Below the pieces are notes generated by a model. The model had not been told where the DNA came from and did no database searches. It saw nothing but the letters and a program-made list of their open reading frames with translations. This document shows, piece after piece, positions 15,308-24,262 of a stretch of DNA of 28,875 nt. Origin of the DNA: JBKBXU01 sp046313675 (lineage in GTDB: Bacteria; Bacteroidota; Bacteroidia; Cytophagales; Cytophagaceae); NCBI GenBank assembly GCA_046313675.1, contig JBKBXU010000014.1, positions 1-28,875 on the forward strand, in the 5' to 3' direction. Every line of letters starts with the position of its first letter. Position 1 is the stretch's first letter. Position numbers and translations under genes: made by a program.

Positions 15308-18300
15308 TACCGGCTTTTTTGCACTACTTTTTTTCCTGACATTTTTTTCCGGGAGATATGTACATTCTCAGGACCTGCAGTTGGTCCGGCAGATCAATGG
15401 CGCAGTCCTTCAGCAAGGCTCGCTCGTATTTTTATACGATTCTTATCCGGATGACTATAGTTATTCTGAGGTTGAATATGAAACCAAAGTGTCCCTGATA
15501 TACAGCAGGGACAGCCTTTCGGATGTGGCCACGGTAAGCCACTGGAACATGTCCCTGGCTTACACCGTATCGTTCATTGATGAATCCGGTGAGGTAACAG
15601 GCGATCCGTTCAACGGCCTTGCAGACATTCGGACACATTCCGAGCATCCGGTATACCGCTCATCCATGATCTTTCAGAACAACAATAATGCCCGGCAGGT
15701 AAAGGTAGAAGTAACGAGCCTTACAAAAAACCTGCCTATTGACCATGAGCAGCATCTACTGGAAGACATCCGTTTTGAGGTTAGCCTTATCATATACCCG
15801 AAATATAATTTTGGCGCAACTTGTACGGCAGGGCTGAACAAAGCTGCTAATCTTTTATACTGGTCTTACATCCATGGAGCAGAATCGTATGACCTGGAAT
15901 GGGTTTACATTGATACAGAAGTTCCGGCTCCGGATCTTCCACAAACAGCACAGAGCGCTTTTTTGTACAAGGAAGCGGTCAGGGTAAACGTGACGCAGCA
16001 GCACTATGATTTTCGCCCTACCTATCCTTCGGGAAGGGTGTATTTCCGGGTCAGGGGAATTGGGAATTTTCCTGGAGGAAGTAAAACAAAACGGCTTGGC
16101 CAGTGGCACTATTTTCCCGGTTTCTGGGACATCACCCCCTCAGAAGCTTTTCATCCGGAATTAAACTGGCAGTTTACCAGTGTTTTTATTGAAGACGGGA
16201 AATATAAAAAGGTGGTTGATTTTTATGACGGGAGTTTACGGGGGCGTCAGTCGCTGACAAACCTGAACAGTGACCATCTGGTGCTTGCCAGCGAAGTTAA
16301 GTATGATTACGAAGGCCGTGCCATACTTCAGACCTTGCCCTCTCCATTGAATAAAGAAGACCTTTCGTATGTTTCCAACCTGAATACCTTCTCAAATCCT
16401 TCGGTGGGCAAATTAGCCTATGACAACTTCCATAATACGTCCTATGAGTCCGGGGCATTGCCATTGAGCACTGCCGGTGGGGCTTCCCGTTACTATTCCG
16501 CCCAAAATGATGTGGAATCGGTTCACCGCGATTTTATCCCCGATTCGGAAGGGTACCCCTTTTCACTTGTCCAATACAGACGTGACGGCACAGGCAGGTT
16601 ATCTGCCAGTTCAGGCCTTGGGAGCCAATTTAAGATTCAGGACCCTCATCAAGGGTATCAATACACCAAATATTATTATGGGAATGCCGAAGAGAATGAG
16701 CTCAGGCGCTTGTTTGGGAATAATGTGGGAGATGCCAGCCATTACTTTAAGCAAATGTCCAAAGACCCCAATGGCCAGTTGAGCATAAGTTACCTTGATC
16801 AGTCAGGACAGGTGGTTGCCACAGCGCTTACGGGAAGTACACCGGAAAATTTACTTAGTGTTGATGAAGATAACTTTTATATAAATAAAAATCTGATTGC
16901 AAATAACAGGGTGGATCGTAACAATTTTGTTACCCGTTCTTCCAATACCATATTTAATGTCATCGAAGATACCCCCTATAATTTTAGTTATTCCCTATCC
17001 GGTATTATTAATGACCTGCCGGAGTTTCAGGTATGCGAAGCCTGCACCTATACCTTAAAAATATATATTCTGGATCCTGACGGGGAGCTTGTAGGAGGAA
17101 ATGTCCGCACAGAGTCGGTTTCGCCCTCTTCTTTTTCTTGTGAAGATGAAACGTATAATTTCTCCCTCAATTTCTCTGAAATGTTCACTATGGTGGGAGA
17201 GTACAAAGTGGTGAAAGAACTGTTCATGGAGTCCGGGGACATTGAGGTCCTGGTAGAGGAAATATCGGAAAGGGCAGATATGCAGGCACGGCTTCAAGCC
17301 CTTATCACACAGTATAAGGAAGAAATTGATGCTACGCAGTGCGATATAGGTTGTCAGGATGATTGCGACAATGTCATAAACGAGGCTTTTGAAAGGGTTT
17401 CACAAAATGAATGCAAGTCTATTCTACAACAGATTATAAATGAAGTGGGCGAAGATGGGCAACCTGAGTTACATCCGGAGTACTGCCATTACGAGGCTTG
17501 TATTGAAAATGTAGCCAGCAGCATTTTTGACAAACAGATGGCTCGGATTAGTAATATGGAGGAAGCAGCGCCTGGCGGATATTTAAATCCGGCTGCAGGG
17601 TCAGACCCTTTGGATCCTTATTTTCCGACGAATGCTCCCAGGACAGACCTAATGCTTGACAGGTTAGCCAATTATATTTATAGTCCGGCTTTGGAAAGGT
17701 ATATGTCTGCGGAAGAGTTTGTCAGAAGCACGTTGCCATATAACGGCATTCATGCTACAAGTGAACAGGAGTTTCAACTATTCCGCTCTATCTATTTGGG
17801 CATAAAACTGGAAATTCAGGCTCAGGAAAACGGTTGTGCTTACCAACCTATAGAAACATCTATTGTTAATGACCCACGGATGCCTACGGATCCTGGTGAA
17901 ATTGCCTCATTGGTGCATTCGCAAATGCAGGGCGCATGTGCCGGTCTATGTCCGGAAAATGTGGATGTTCAGATCCGCCAGCTTGAGAACAAATGTGGGG
18001 TTAGTTTTAGTGTGGAAGACCGGGCATCTATAACCCAGAACCTTCATGCTTATTGCATAAACTCCTGTGGCTTTGAAAGCCCTTATGCGTTTATAACATC
18101 TGCGGCAGTGGCTGAAGACCAGTATTTGCAGAATGTAAATGTGATCTTAGCAAGCTATGGTGCTTGCTCTTTGGAAGAGATTGCTTGGGGAGAGGAGGGG
18201 ACTTGTGAGTCTAATCCTAAAATGGCAATAACGGATTGTGGATTAAAAATTATCGAAGGTTTAAACAAAATTGTTGTAGCTCGTCAATCAAGTTTATTTG

Positions 18301-21300
18301 AGCATTTGGGTTGTCCATCTGTGGAGAACTATAGCCCTTTTTCTGTTGTAAATAACAATAATGTTGCTTTAACTTTTATTGGTGCTTATTGTAATTCTTG
18401 TTTAGATAAATCCTTAACTATAGCTCATGACCCTGGGTTCTCTAATTTTCGTTTTAGAGTAAATGGCACTGGTTGTCCTCTGAGTGGACAATACGAAAAC
18501 AGTTGTTCAGGTTTTACCGGAGCTTTGCAATTCTTTAAACTGTCAGATGGGAATACCATTAATATTAACTCCATGCATGAAATAAAAAATCCTCGAATTG
18601 ATTTTGATCATATTGGAGCTAATAATACATCTGTTGATGGAATAGTTGTTGATGTATACTTTTACAATGGTAATGAAATAGTAGTTGAGCCTTGTAGGAT
18701 AAACAATCCTACTAATATAATTTGGAAAGAACTTATTGTTTCATGTGTCTCTACCGGCTTTACCTCCTGCACTACACCACAAGACCCTTCCTGTGCTGAA
18801 CAAGCTGCTGTGGCAAACCTCTCAACCAACGGCCAAAGCCTTTCCTATGTAAACGTGCAATTTGAAGGACAAAACATCCTGCAAAATTATACCTCGTATA
18901 CCTCACTGGGAAACCTGGCCAACCAATTAAATGTATCCTCTGCCGACCTGACCTTTAGCGTATCCGGCAATAACCTGATAGCAACCGGTGCAACAGGGAC
19001 GGGCAGCCTTATCAACGATATGAGCCTTAGCCTGGTGCACAAGTACAACCTGAATGACCCGGAGTTTCACATCGTTGATGAAGCCCTTCTTATAGGTGGC
19101 CTGGATGCAGGGATCTGCTGTGAAGACATCTTTAGCTATACGATCGATGTTCAGCAGATGAAGGATAAGTGTATTGCCTCCCTGGAAGAAATCGCAACCC
19201 ATTTTGCCATGAGGAGATGGGAAGAGGAGGTCCGTGAATATGTTTCTAACCTCATACAAGCGAAAGTAAACAATTGCCTCAACCTTCAGGAGCAGTTTTC
19301 TTGTAGTTATGAAAGCAAGGAGCAGCATTATACCCTTTACTATTACGACCAGGCCGGCAACCTTGTCCGGACACTGCCCCCTGCAGCCGTAGTGCCTCTG
19401 GGAGCGGGAGCTTTCCCTAACGGACAATACAACGGTGCCAGCCCGCAACATAACGATACCCTGGCTACCACTTATAAATACAATAGCCTGGAGCAACTGG
19501 TTTGGCAGAAAACTCCGGATGGTGGGGAAACACGTTTCTTTTATGATGAAAAAGGGCAACTCCGTCTGAGTTATAATGCTAAAGGAGAATTTGCTTATAC
19601 AAAATACGATGCACTAGGCAGACTTATTGAGACAGGCAAGGCGGAAGATGTTGGCTATGACCTAAATTGGTTTATAAACCCGGCCAACCAAAAGAGCGTT
19701 CTCAGCCTGCTAAACCAGCCGGATTTTCCGGCAGGCCCGAAAAACCAGATTACCCGAACTACCTACGATATTGCCCTACACGAGGGAGACCAGACCAACC
19801 TGCGCAACAGGGTGTCTGCTTCGGTATACTATCCGGAGGAAGGAAATGCCGAGACATCTACCCTGTATTCCTATGACATACATGGTAATGTACATAAAGT
19901 AATTCAGGAACTTCCCGGATTGGATCCCAAAATACTGGAGTATGAATATGAACTTATTAGCGGCAATGTCAACAAGTTTTTTTACCAGCGGGGCAAAAAT
20001 GACCAGTTTATACATTCTTATGCCTATGATGCGGACAATCGACTGAAAGCTGTCCGCACATCGTGCGATGGCTATGAGTGGGACACCGATGCACGGTACT
20101 TCTATTATGCACACGGCCCCCTTGCCAGGGTGGAACTAGGGGAAGACCTGGTGCAGGGAAAAGATTACTACTATACCTTACAAGGCTGGCTGAAAGGGGT
20201 AAATATTCCACAGTTTCATGTGCGCGATGTCCATGGCATAGACCGGAACACCTATGACCCCGGGGACGATGGCATTGGTAACGGACTGCATAAGTTTGCA
20301 GCACAGGATGAATACCAGATGACCCTTGGTTATTTCGATGGAGATTATGCCGGTATCGGCAATGTTTCACTTGGCCTTGGTGGGGCATCTTCTCTTTATG
20401 CCAACCTGAGCTCTTTTGGCTCCGATCCTAAAGGTTTGTTTAATGGGAACATTAGTGTTTGGGTAAATTCATGGAAAAGCTTTGCTGAAATTCATAATGA
20501 CAATGTTGATCCTGGAAGTCCGGTATTACCGAATAACAGCCAAGGTGTAAGGGCTTCCGTGTATCAATACGACCAGCTCAACAGGCTGAGAAATGCTTAT
20601 ACCTATGAATTGAACACACAGCATACCGCTTGGGCGAGCCGTACGTTCGAAACACTTAACTCCTACGATGAGCGCTTTACCTATGATGGGAATGGCAACA
20701 TTACTTCATTAAAAAGAGTAGGGCCTGATAATTATTTGATGGATGACCTGACGTATTATTATAAAGAGCAAAACGGCCAAATGCTTAAAAACCAGTTAAC
20801 CCATGTTATAGACGGCATTACAACTACTAATGGTATGGGTTTCGGAGATCTACAGCATGGCCAGAATCCCGGAAATTATAGCTATGATGAGTTAGGTAAT
20901 TTGACTTTTGATCAGAGAGGAATGCAAGTTGTTAGTTGGACAGTGTATGGAAAGGTTAGTGAAGTGATTAGCAATATGGGACCTAACCTTGAGTTTAAGT
21001 ATGACGCCATGGGCAACAGGGTTATGAAGATTGTAAAACCTAAAAATAACGATCCTGATACCTATACCCATTATGTTCGTGATGCTTCTGGTAATATAAT
21101 TTGTATCTATGAAAACTTCCGTCAGAAGGAATTAAGCATATATGGTTCGGATAGGTTGGGTGTGAAACAGGTGTATAGTGGGGAGTCCAATGTGGAGACA
21201 GGGGTAATATCTATGGTGAAGCAGCCTGGGGCTTCGGAAGGAAAGGATGCTCATACATTAGGTTACCTCTCCTCACCTAATAATTTTGGGGATCGTGACT

Positions 21301-22913
21301 TTTTATTGATAGGCAGAAGTATGTATGCTCCAGCCTCTATTTACCTGGATTTTCAGCATGACATTCCGAAAGGAGCTGAGATTTTAAATGCTTCAATTAC
21401 ATTATATAAACATCCCGGCTATTCACAAGCAACCAATGTATATGCGTTTGTTAGAAGAATTGTTTCACCATGGGAGGAAATGACAATAACTCACTCAAAC
21501 TCTCCTCAGGTTACAAATGATAATCAGATAACTACCTCCACATTGGCGCAGGAGGAGAATATGGTTCTGGATGTTAAGGATCTTTTTCAGGATATGATCA
21601 ATGATCCAGAGAACAGTTTTGGATTTGCGTTTAACAATAGTTTTACCTACATGAATTTCATGTATTTCGCCTCTAGCGACCATGCAGACGCATCTTTACA
21701 CCCTAAGTTGGAAGTTACCTATGAAATTAATGGTATTGTCAGCAGGCGGGTATTGAATAACAAGCATTACGAATTAAAGGATCATTTGGGCAACGTTCGT
21801 GCCATTGTAACGGATCAGAAAAAAGGAGTGAATGACAATAACGACGATAAAGCCGATGTTTACTTTGCGAACGTTGTGTCCCTTAGTGATTATTACGCTG
21901 GCGGGATGCTGATGCCGGAAAGACATTTTTACTCTGGGGAGTATAGGTACGGCTTCAACGGGCAAGAGAAAGAGGATGAAATTACTGGAGCCTCAGGAAG
22001 CCATTATTCCGCAGAGTACTGGATGTATGATAGTCGAATAGGTAGAAGGTGGAATCTTGATCCAATTTACAAGGATTGGATTAGCAATTATTCTGTTTTT
22101 GGAAATAATCCTATACTCTACGTTGACCCAAATGGAGCTGATTGGTTTAAAAACAAAGCCGGTGATGTAAAATGGGATGACTCAAGGGATAAAAGCATTG
22201 GTAAAGGCAAAGATAAGTGGAAAAATATTGGTAGTACCATAAATATTGAAACTGAAAGCGGTATAAATGAAGACAATGATATACCTTTCCCTTTACCGGC
22301 AGCCTTTTCAGGAACTAAATTACTAACAAATATTTCAATTACCGGAAACTATGATGCAGAAGGAAACTTTACAGGGTTTTCGTATAATTACAAAAAAGAG
22401 GTTATGGGAACTTTTGGATTAGACGCCCTAAAAGGTGTAGATTATCCCGGTAAGCCCAATACTCCACAGGGTGCGGCTGGTTCCTGGAGCGGAACAGGCA
22501 GCCTTAATTTCTTTGCGCATGTTACAACTCCTGACATAGAAACATTCGGATTAAAACTTATTGGCAGAAATGTTGACGTTAATCAAGAGATTTCTTTTTC
22601 ACTTGGCAATGGTGGATTGTTGAATATTGGGATTAACCATGGAACTTATCCTTCTATGAGTATGAGTGTGTATGGAAGCACTGATTCTGAAGCGAGTAAT
22701 TTTTACAGGTATCAACAACACTCGTTTATTAGTACACACGCTACTAAATTTTGGAGCAGGGCAGCACCCTTAATTGTGCGTAAAGGTCCGGCAGGTATAG
22801 CCTTTTTAATCGACTTGCGTATTCGGCAAAACAGGGCATTGTTGCTTCATAAGTCTCTTAATGAAGAGTATAAAAAAACAAATAAAGCTAAATTTGGCGC
22901 ATACAATGACTAA
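15294..22913 (+). CDS. RHS/YD-repeat polymorphic-toxin-type protein with cysteine-rich insert, DNRLRE-like domain and variable C-terminus
   Basis: 2539 aa. The start is ATG 15294 or the adjacent ATG 15297, both leading into the signal peptide (FFALLFFLTFFSGRYVHSQ). Order: fibronectin-like N-terminal region (~150-300); conserved YD opening (~330-510; KYDYEGRAILQTLPSP); cysteine-rich region (~590-1320; CDIGCQDDC, CINSCGF, YCNSCLD), inside which ~971-1156 is AT-rich; YD repeats from ~1344 (YTLYYYDQAGNLVRTLPP, RFFYDEKGQLRLSYN); DNRLRE-like domain (~2008-2144); RHS core (~2158-2285; LKDHLGNVRAIVTDQ, YGFNGQEKEDE, DSRIGRRWNLDPI, FGNNPILYVDPNGADWF); then a 254-aa variable tail. Known RHS proteins form a cocoon around a C-terminal toxin. 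Here the Sec signal implies periplasmic or surface delivery. The gene overlaps the LolA-like gene by 14 bases and the following lipoprotein start by 8. Confidence 0.9.
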   Translation: MMKCNTGFFALLFFLTFFSGRYVHSQDLQLVRQINGAVLQQGSLVFLYDSYPDDYSYSEVEYETKVSLIYSRDSLSDVATVSHWNMSLAYTVSFIDESGEVTGDPFNGLADIRTHSEHPVYRSSMIFQNNNNARQVKVEVTSLTKNLPIDHEQHLLEDIRFEVSLIIYPKYNFGATCTAGLNKAANLLYWSYIHGAESYDLEWVYIDTEVPAPDLPQTAQSAFLYKEAVRVNVTQQHYDFRPTYPSGRVYFRVRGIGNFPGGSKTKRLGQWHYFPGFWDITPSEAFHPELNWQFTSVFIEDGKYKKVVDFYDGSLRGRQSLTNLNSDHLVLASEVKYDYEGRAILQTLPSPLNKEDLSYVSNLNTFSNPSVGKLAYDNFHNTSYESGALPLSTAGGASRYYSAQNDVESVHRDFIPDSEGYPFSLVQYRRDGTGRLSASSGLGSQFKIQDPHQGYQYTKYYYGNAEENELRRLFGNNVGDASHYFKQMSKDPNGQLSISYLDQSGQVVATALTGSTPENLLSVDEDNFYINKNLIANNRVDRNNFVTRSSNTIFNVIEDTPYNFSYSLSGIINDLPEFQVCEACTYTLKIYILDPDGELVGGNVRTESVSPSSFSCEDETYNFSLNFSEMFTMVGEYKVVKELFMESGDIEVLVEEISERADMQARLQALITQYKEEIDATQCDIGCQDDCDNVINEAFERVSQNECKSILQQIINEVGEDGQPELHPEYCHYEACIENVASSIFDKQMARISNMEEAAPGGYLNPAAGSDPLDPYFPTNAPRTDLMLDRLANYIYSPALERYMSAEEFVRSTLPYNGIHATSEQEFQLFRSIYLGIKLEIQAQENGCAYQPIETSIVNDPRMPTDPGEIASLVHSQMQGACAGLCPENVDVQIRQLENKCGVSFSVEDRASITQNLHAYCINSCGFESPYAFITSAAVAEDQYLQNVNVILASYGACSLEEIAWGEEGTCESNPKMAITDCGLKIIEGLNKIVVARQSSLFEHLGCPSVENYSPFSVVNNNNVALTFIGAYCNSCLDKSLTIAHDPGFSNFRFRVNGTGCPLSGQYENSCSGFTGALQFFKLSDGNTININSMHEIKNPRIDFDHIGANNTSVDGIVVDVYFYNGNEIVVEPCRINNPTNIIWKELIVSCVSTGFTSCTTPQDPSCAEQAAVANLSTNGQSLSYVNVQFEGQNILQNYTSYTSLGNLANQLNVSSADLTFSVSGNNLIATGATGTGSLINDMSLSLVHKYNLNDPEFHIVDEALLIGGLDAGICCEDIFSYTIDVQQMKDKCIASLEEIATHFAMRRWEEEVREYVSNLIQAKVNNCLNLQEQFSCSYESKEQHYTLYYYDQAGNLVRTLPPAAVVPLGAGAFPNGQYNGASPQHNDTLATTYKYNSLEQLVWQKTPDGGETRFFYDEKGQLRLSYNAKGEFAYTKYDALGRLIETGKAEDVGYDLNWFINPANQKSVLSLLNQPDFPAGPKNQITRTTYDIALHEGDQTNLRNRVSASVYYPEEGNAETSTLYSYDIHGNVHKVIQELPGLDPKILEYEYELISGNVNKFFYQRGKNDQFIHSYAYDADNRLKAVRTSCDGYEWDTDARYFYYAHGPLARVELGEDLVQGKDYYYTLQGWLKGVNIPQFHVRDVHGIDRNTYDPGDDGIGNGLHKFAAQDEYQMTLGYFDGDYAGIGNVSLGLGGASSLYANLSSFGSDPKGLFNGNISVWVNSWKSFAEIHNDNVDPGSPVLPNNSQGVRASVYQYDQLNRLRNAYTYELNTQHTAWASRTFETLNSYDERFTYDGNGNITSLKRVGPDNYLMDDLTYYYKEQNGQMLKNQLTHVIDGITTTNGMGFGDLQHGQNPGNYSYDELGNLTFDQRGMQVVSWTVYGKVSEVISNMGPNLEFKYDAMGNRVMKIVKPKNNDPDTYTHYVRDASGNIICIYENFRQKELSIYGSDRLGVKQVYSGESNVETGVISMVKQPGASEGKDAHTLGYLSSPNNFGDRDFLLIGRSMYAPASIYLDFQHDIPKGAEILNASITLYKHPGYSQATNVYAFVRRIVSPWEEMTITHSNSPQVTNDNQITTSTLAQEENMVLDVKDLFQDMINDPENSFGFAFNNSFTYMNFMYFASSDHADASLHPKLEVTYEINGIVSRRVLNNKHYELKDHLGNVRAIVTDQKKGVNDNNDDKADVYFANVVSLSDYYAGGMLMPERHFYSGEYRYGFNGQEKEDEITGASGSHYSAEYWMYDSRIGRRWNLDPIYKDWISNYSVFGNNPILYVDPNGADWFKNKAGDVKWDDSRDKSIGKGKDKWKNIGSTINIETESGINEDNDIPFPLPAAFSGTKLLTNISITGNYDAEGNFTGFSYNYKKEVMGTFGLDALKGVDYPGKPNTPQGAAGSWSGTGSLNFFAHVTTPDIETFGLKLIGRNVDVNQEISFSLGNGGLLNIGINHGTYPSMSMSVYGSTDSEASNFYRYQQHSFISTHATKFWSRAAPLIVRKGPAGIAFLIDLRIRQNRALLLHKSLNEEYKKTNKAKFGAYND
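21316..21725 (+). other. DNRLRE-like domain embedded in the RHS protein
   Basis: Residues ~2008-2144 of the RHS protein fit the DNRLRE pattern. It opens with IYLDFQHDIPKGAEILNASI and TLYKHPG, continues with a V..FVRRIVSPWEEMTITHSN strand, then LDVKDLFQDMINDPENSFGF and FASSDHADASLHPKLEVTY. DNRLRE domains are extracellular beta-sandwich modules, some carbohydrate-linked. This one sits between the YD repeats and the core motif LKDHLGNVRA, an unusual place. Related copies lie in the orphan cassette at 24616-25288. Confidence 0.7.
22148..22913 (+). other. Variable C-terminal tail of the RHS protein (putative toxin or effector)
   Basis: Begins directly after the RHS core end VDPNGADWF and covers about 254 residues. 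It opens with the usual linker (KNKAGDVKWDDSRDKS), then a Gly/Asn/Thr-rich, probably beta-rich stretch (ITGNYDAEGNFTGFSYNY, GAAGSWSGTGSLNFFAHV, FSLGNGGLLNIGINHG). It ends in a helical, basic part with a hydrophobic run (PLIVRKGPAGIAFLIDLRI). I see no HNH, deaminase, ADP-ribosylase, peptidase or other known toxin signature. Position, AT-rich composition and overlap with a lipoprotein gene are what suggest an effector. Confidence 0.5.
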
Positions 22914-23376
22914 GGGCATAATTACTTTAATGTTGATGATTATAGCATTGGGGGCTTGTAACAGTTTTATGAAAAAGGAAATAAAGGTTTACATAGAAGT
23001 CGGCAAGTATGGTTGGTATTTTGTATTTATCGAAAATGTAGATAAAGAAATATCTGCTGAAGAACCAATTGCCCTTGACTTAACCGATGAAAACTTTGCA
23101 ATAGTTAAATTAGGCAACCCTGCAAAGTACAAGCTAAGGATATATGATAAAGACTCAAATAAGGAACTATCACAAGATATGAAAATGATAAGCTATAGCG
23201 GTAATTATGAAGCTTTTATGTCTTGCAAGTTCTATTATCCTAATCCTGAGAAATATCCAGATGATATTTTTAGGACCGACGTAAATGACCCAAGATCATA
23301 TATTAGAAAAGATATTAACAGGAGAGGAAGTGAAATGTTAGATAGCATTATGAAACAGCACGATTTGCATTGGTAA
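22906..23376 (+). CDS. Lipoprotein, candidate immunity protein for the RHS tail
   Basis: 156 aa from ATG 22906. A start at 22861 is in frame, but ATG 22906 places a type II signal peptide at the N-terminus: MTKGIITLMLMIIALGACN, lipobox LGAC with Cys18. The ATG overlaps the RHS stop in ATGACTAA (22906-22913), the tight coupling expected of an effector-immunity pair. The mature part has an immunoglobulin-like run (IKVYIEVGKYGWYFVFIENV, IVKLGNPAKYKLRIYDKD) and a charged C-terminus (FRTDVNDPRSYIRKDINRRG). I do not recognise a family. A lipid-anchored immunity protein would act at the periplasmic face or cell surface, matching a Sec-exported effector. It is AT-rich like the tail. Confidence 0.7.
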   Translation: MTKGIITLMLMIIALGACNSFMKKEIKVYIEVGKYGWYFVFIENVDKEISAEEPIALDLTDENFAIVKLGNPAKYKLRIYDKDSNKELSQDMKMISYSGNYEAFMSCKFYYPNPEKYPDDIFRTDVNDPRSYIRKDINRRGSEMLDSIMKQHDLHW

Positions 23377-23380
23377 TATC

Positions 23381-23420
23381 TCAGCTAGTCCGAGCATGTC
23401 TCAGCTAGTCCGAGCATGTC
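23381..23420 (+). repeat. Two tandem copies of a 20-bp direct repeat
   Basis: TCAGCTAGTCCGAGCATGTC occurs twice, exactly and with no spacer, just after the lipoprotein stop. The inner GCTAGTCCGAGC is partly self-complementary. It precedes a REP hairpin and a RAYT relic, so it probably belongs to that REP family. Confidence 0.85.
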
Positions 23421-23446
23421 ATTTAAGTTGTAAGATAGTTATTGCT

Positions 23447-23469
23447 GGTGCGAGCTTTCAGCTCGTACC
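23447..23469. repeat. REP hairpin next to a RAYT relic
   Basis: GGTGCGAGCT, loop TTC, AGCTCGTACC: a 10-bp stem with one G-T pair and a three-base loop. It lies 88 bases upstream of the RAYT start. RAYT transposases recognise such imperfect palindromes beside their own gene. Confidence 0.75.
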
Positions 23470-23556
23470 TTTAGTAAGTAATAAACCACTGGTGTCCATG
23501 TAAGCTTTTAAATTTTTAATGGATTTATTATTTTGGTATTTCTCTTTTCAACCACT

Positions 23557-23871
23557 ATGAGCCGAAAGTATAAATTCTATAATAAAGCAGGACTTTATTT
23601 TGTCAGCTTTGCTACAGTTTATTGGATAGATGTTTTTGTGAGAGACGAATATTTTACCATTCTATCAGATAGTTTAACATATTGTAGAGCAAATAAGGGC
23701 ATGGAAATATATTGTTGGTGTATTATGCCAAGCCATGTTCATTTAATTTTTAGTGCAAAAAACAACAATCCTGGAGATATTCTAAGAGAATATAAAACAT
23801 TTACATCCAAAAAATTGCAGAAAATCATATTAGAAAATTACTGTCATCCGACTAAAATTAAAAAGACATAA
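23557..23871 (+). pseudogene. RAYT (REP-associated tyrosine transposase), C-terminally truncated
   Basis: 104 aa from ATG 23557, versus ~180-200 for a full RAYT. Present are the N-terminal strand FVSFATVYWIDVFVRDEY, the SLTYCRANKGMEIYCWCIM segment and the metal-binding HUH motif PSHVHLIFSAK, then DILREYKTFTSKKLQKII. The frame then runs into unrelated sequence (HPTKIKKT, stop) and lacks the catalytic-tyrosine helix 'YIH.NPVRAGLV'. An IS4-type transposase remnant lies immediately downstream on the other strand, so an insertion or deletion probably removed the 3' half. It should be inactive as a transposase. Confidence 0.85.
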
Positions 23872-23892
23872 AATATCCTATATAAGCTTAAA

Positions 23893-24262
23893 TTAAGGCG
23901 ATTTTTTTGATTTTTCAAAAACACCCCCCTGGGTAATAGCGAAAATATCTAATTGAATTATTTCCAGATTTCGCTCCTCCACAGTTAATTTTCTTGTTTT
24001 AAACAATGAGACCATGCAAACATAGGAGCCCATATTATTGGAAGCCATGCTCACCAGCGTTAAGAATTGTTCGCACTCCCGTATTCTTTTATGGATTACC
24101 GTAAATATTAAGTTGGCAATCAATGCTATCCATATTTGCGTTTTAATTCCCTCTGGGCTGTCCGAGTAAAAATATGTCAATTCAAAATTCTGCTTAAGTT
24201 GTTTAAACAGAACCTCAATATTCCACCTGCACTTATATAGAAGGGCGATGGTCAGAGCCGGG
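23893..24262 (-). pseudogene. IS4-family transposase, C-terminal fragment
   Basis: In the frame ending at the stop 23895-23893, the sequence reads PALTIALLYKCRWNIEVLFK, then QLKQNFELTYFYSDSPEG and TQIWIALIANLIFTVI. LYKCRWNIEVLFKQLK supplies the Y-(2)-R-(3)-E-(6)-K signature of IS4-type DDE transposases, including the last catalytic acidic residue. Upstream of about 24262 the frame meets a stop at once and similarity ends, so the N-terminal two-thirds are gone. It is a remnant, probably of the element that cut the adjacent RAYT. Confidence 0.85.

Noticed and set aside
18927..19559. A 210-aa minus-strand reading frame
   Set aside because: Lies wholly inside the RHS gene, antisense to well-conserved YD coding sequence; a shadow.
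6955..22913. Type IX secretion C-terminal signals on the giant proteins
   Set aside because: The ends of the 1618-, 483-, 443- and 2539-aa products lack the conserved short beta-sandwich tail and its terminal basic motif.
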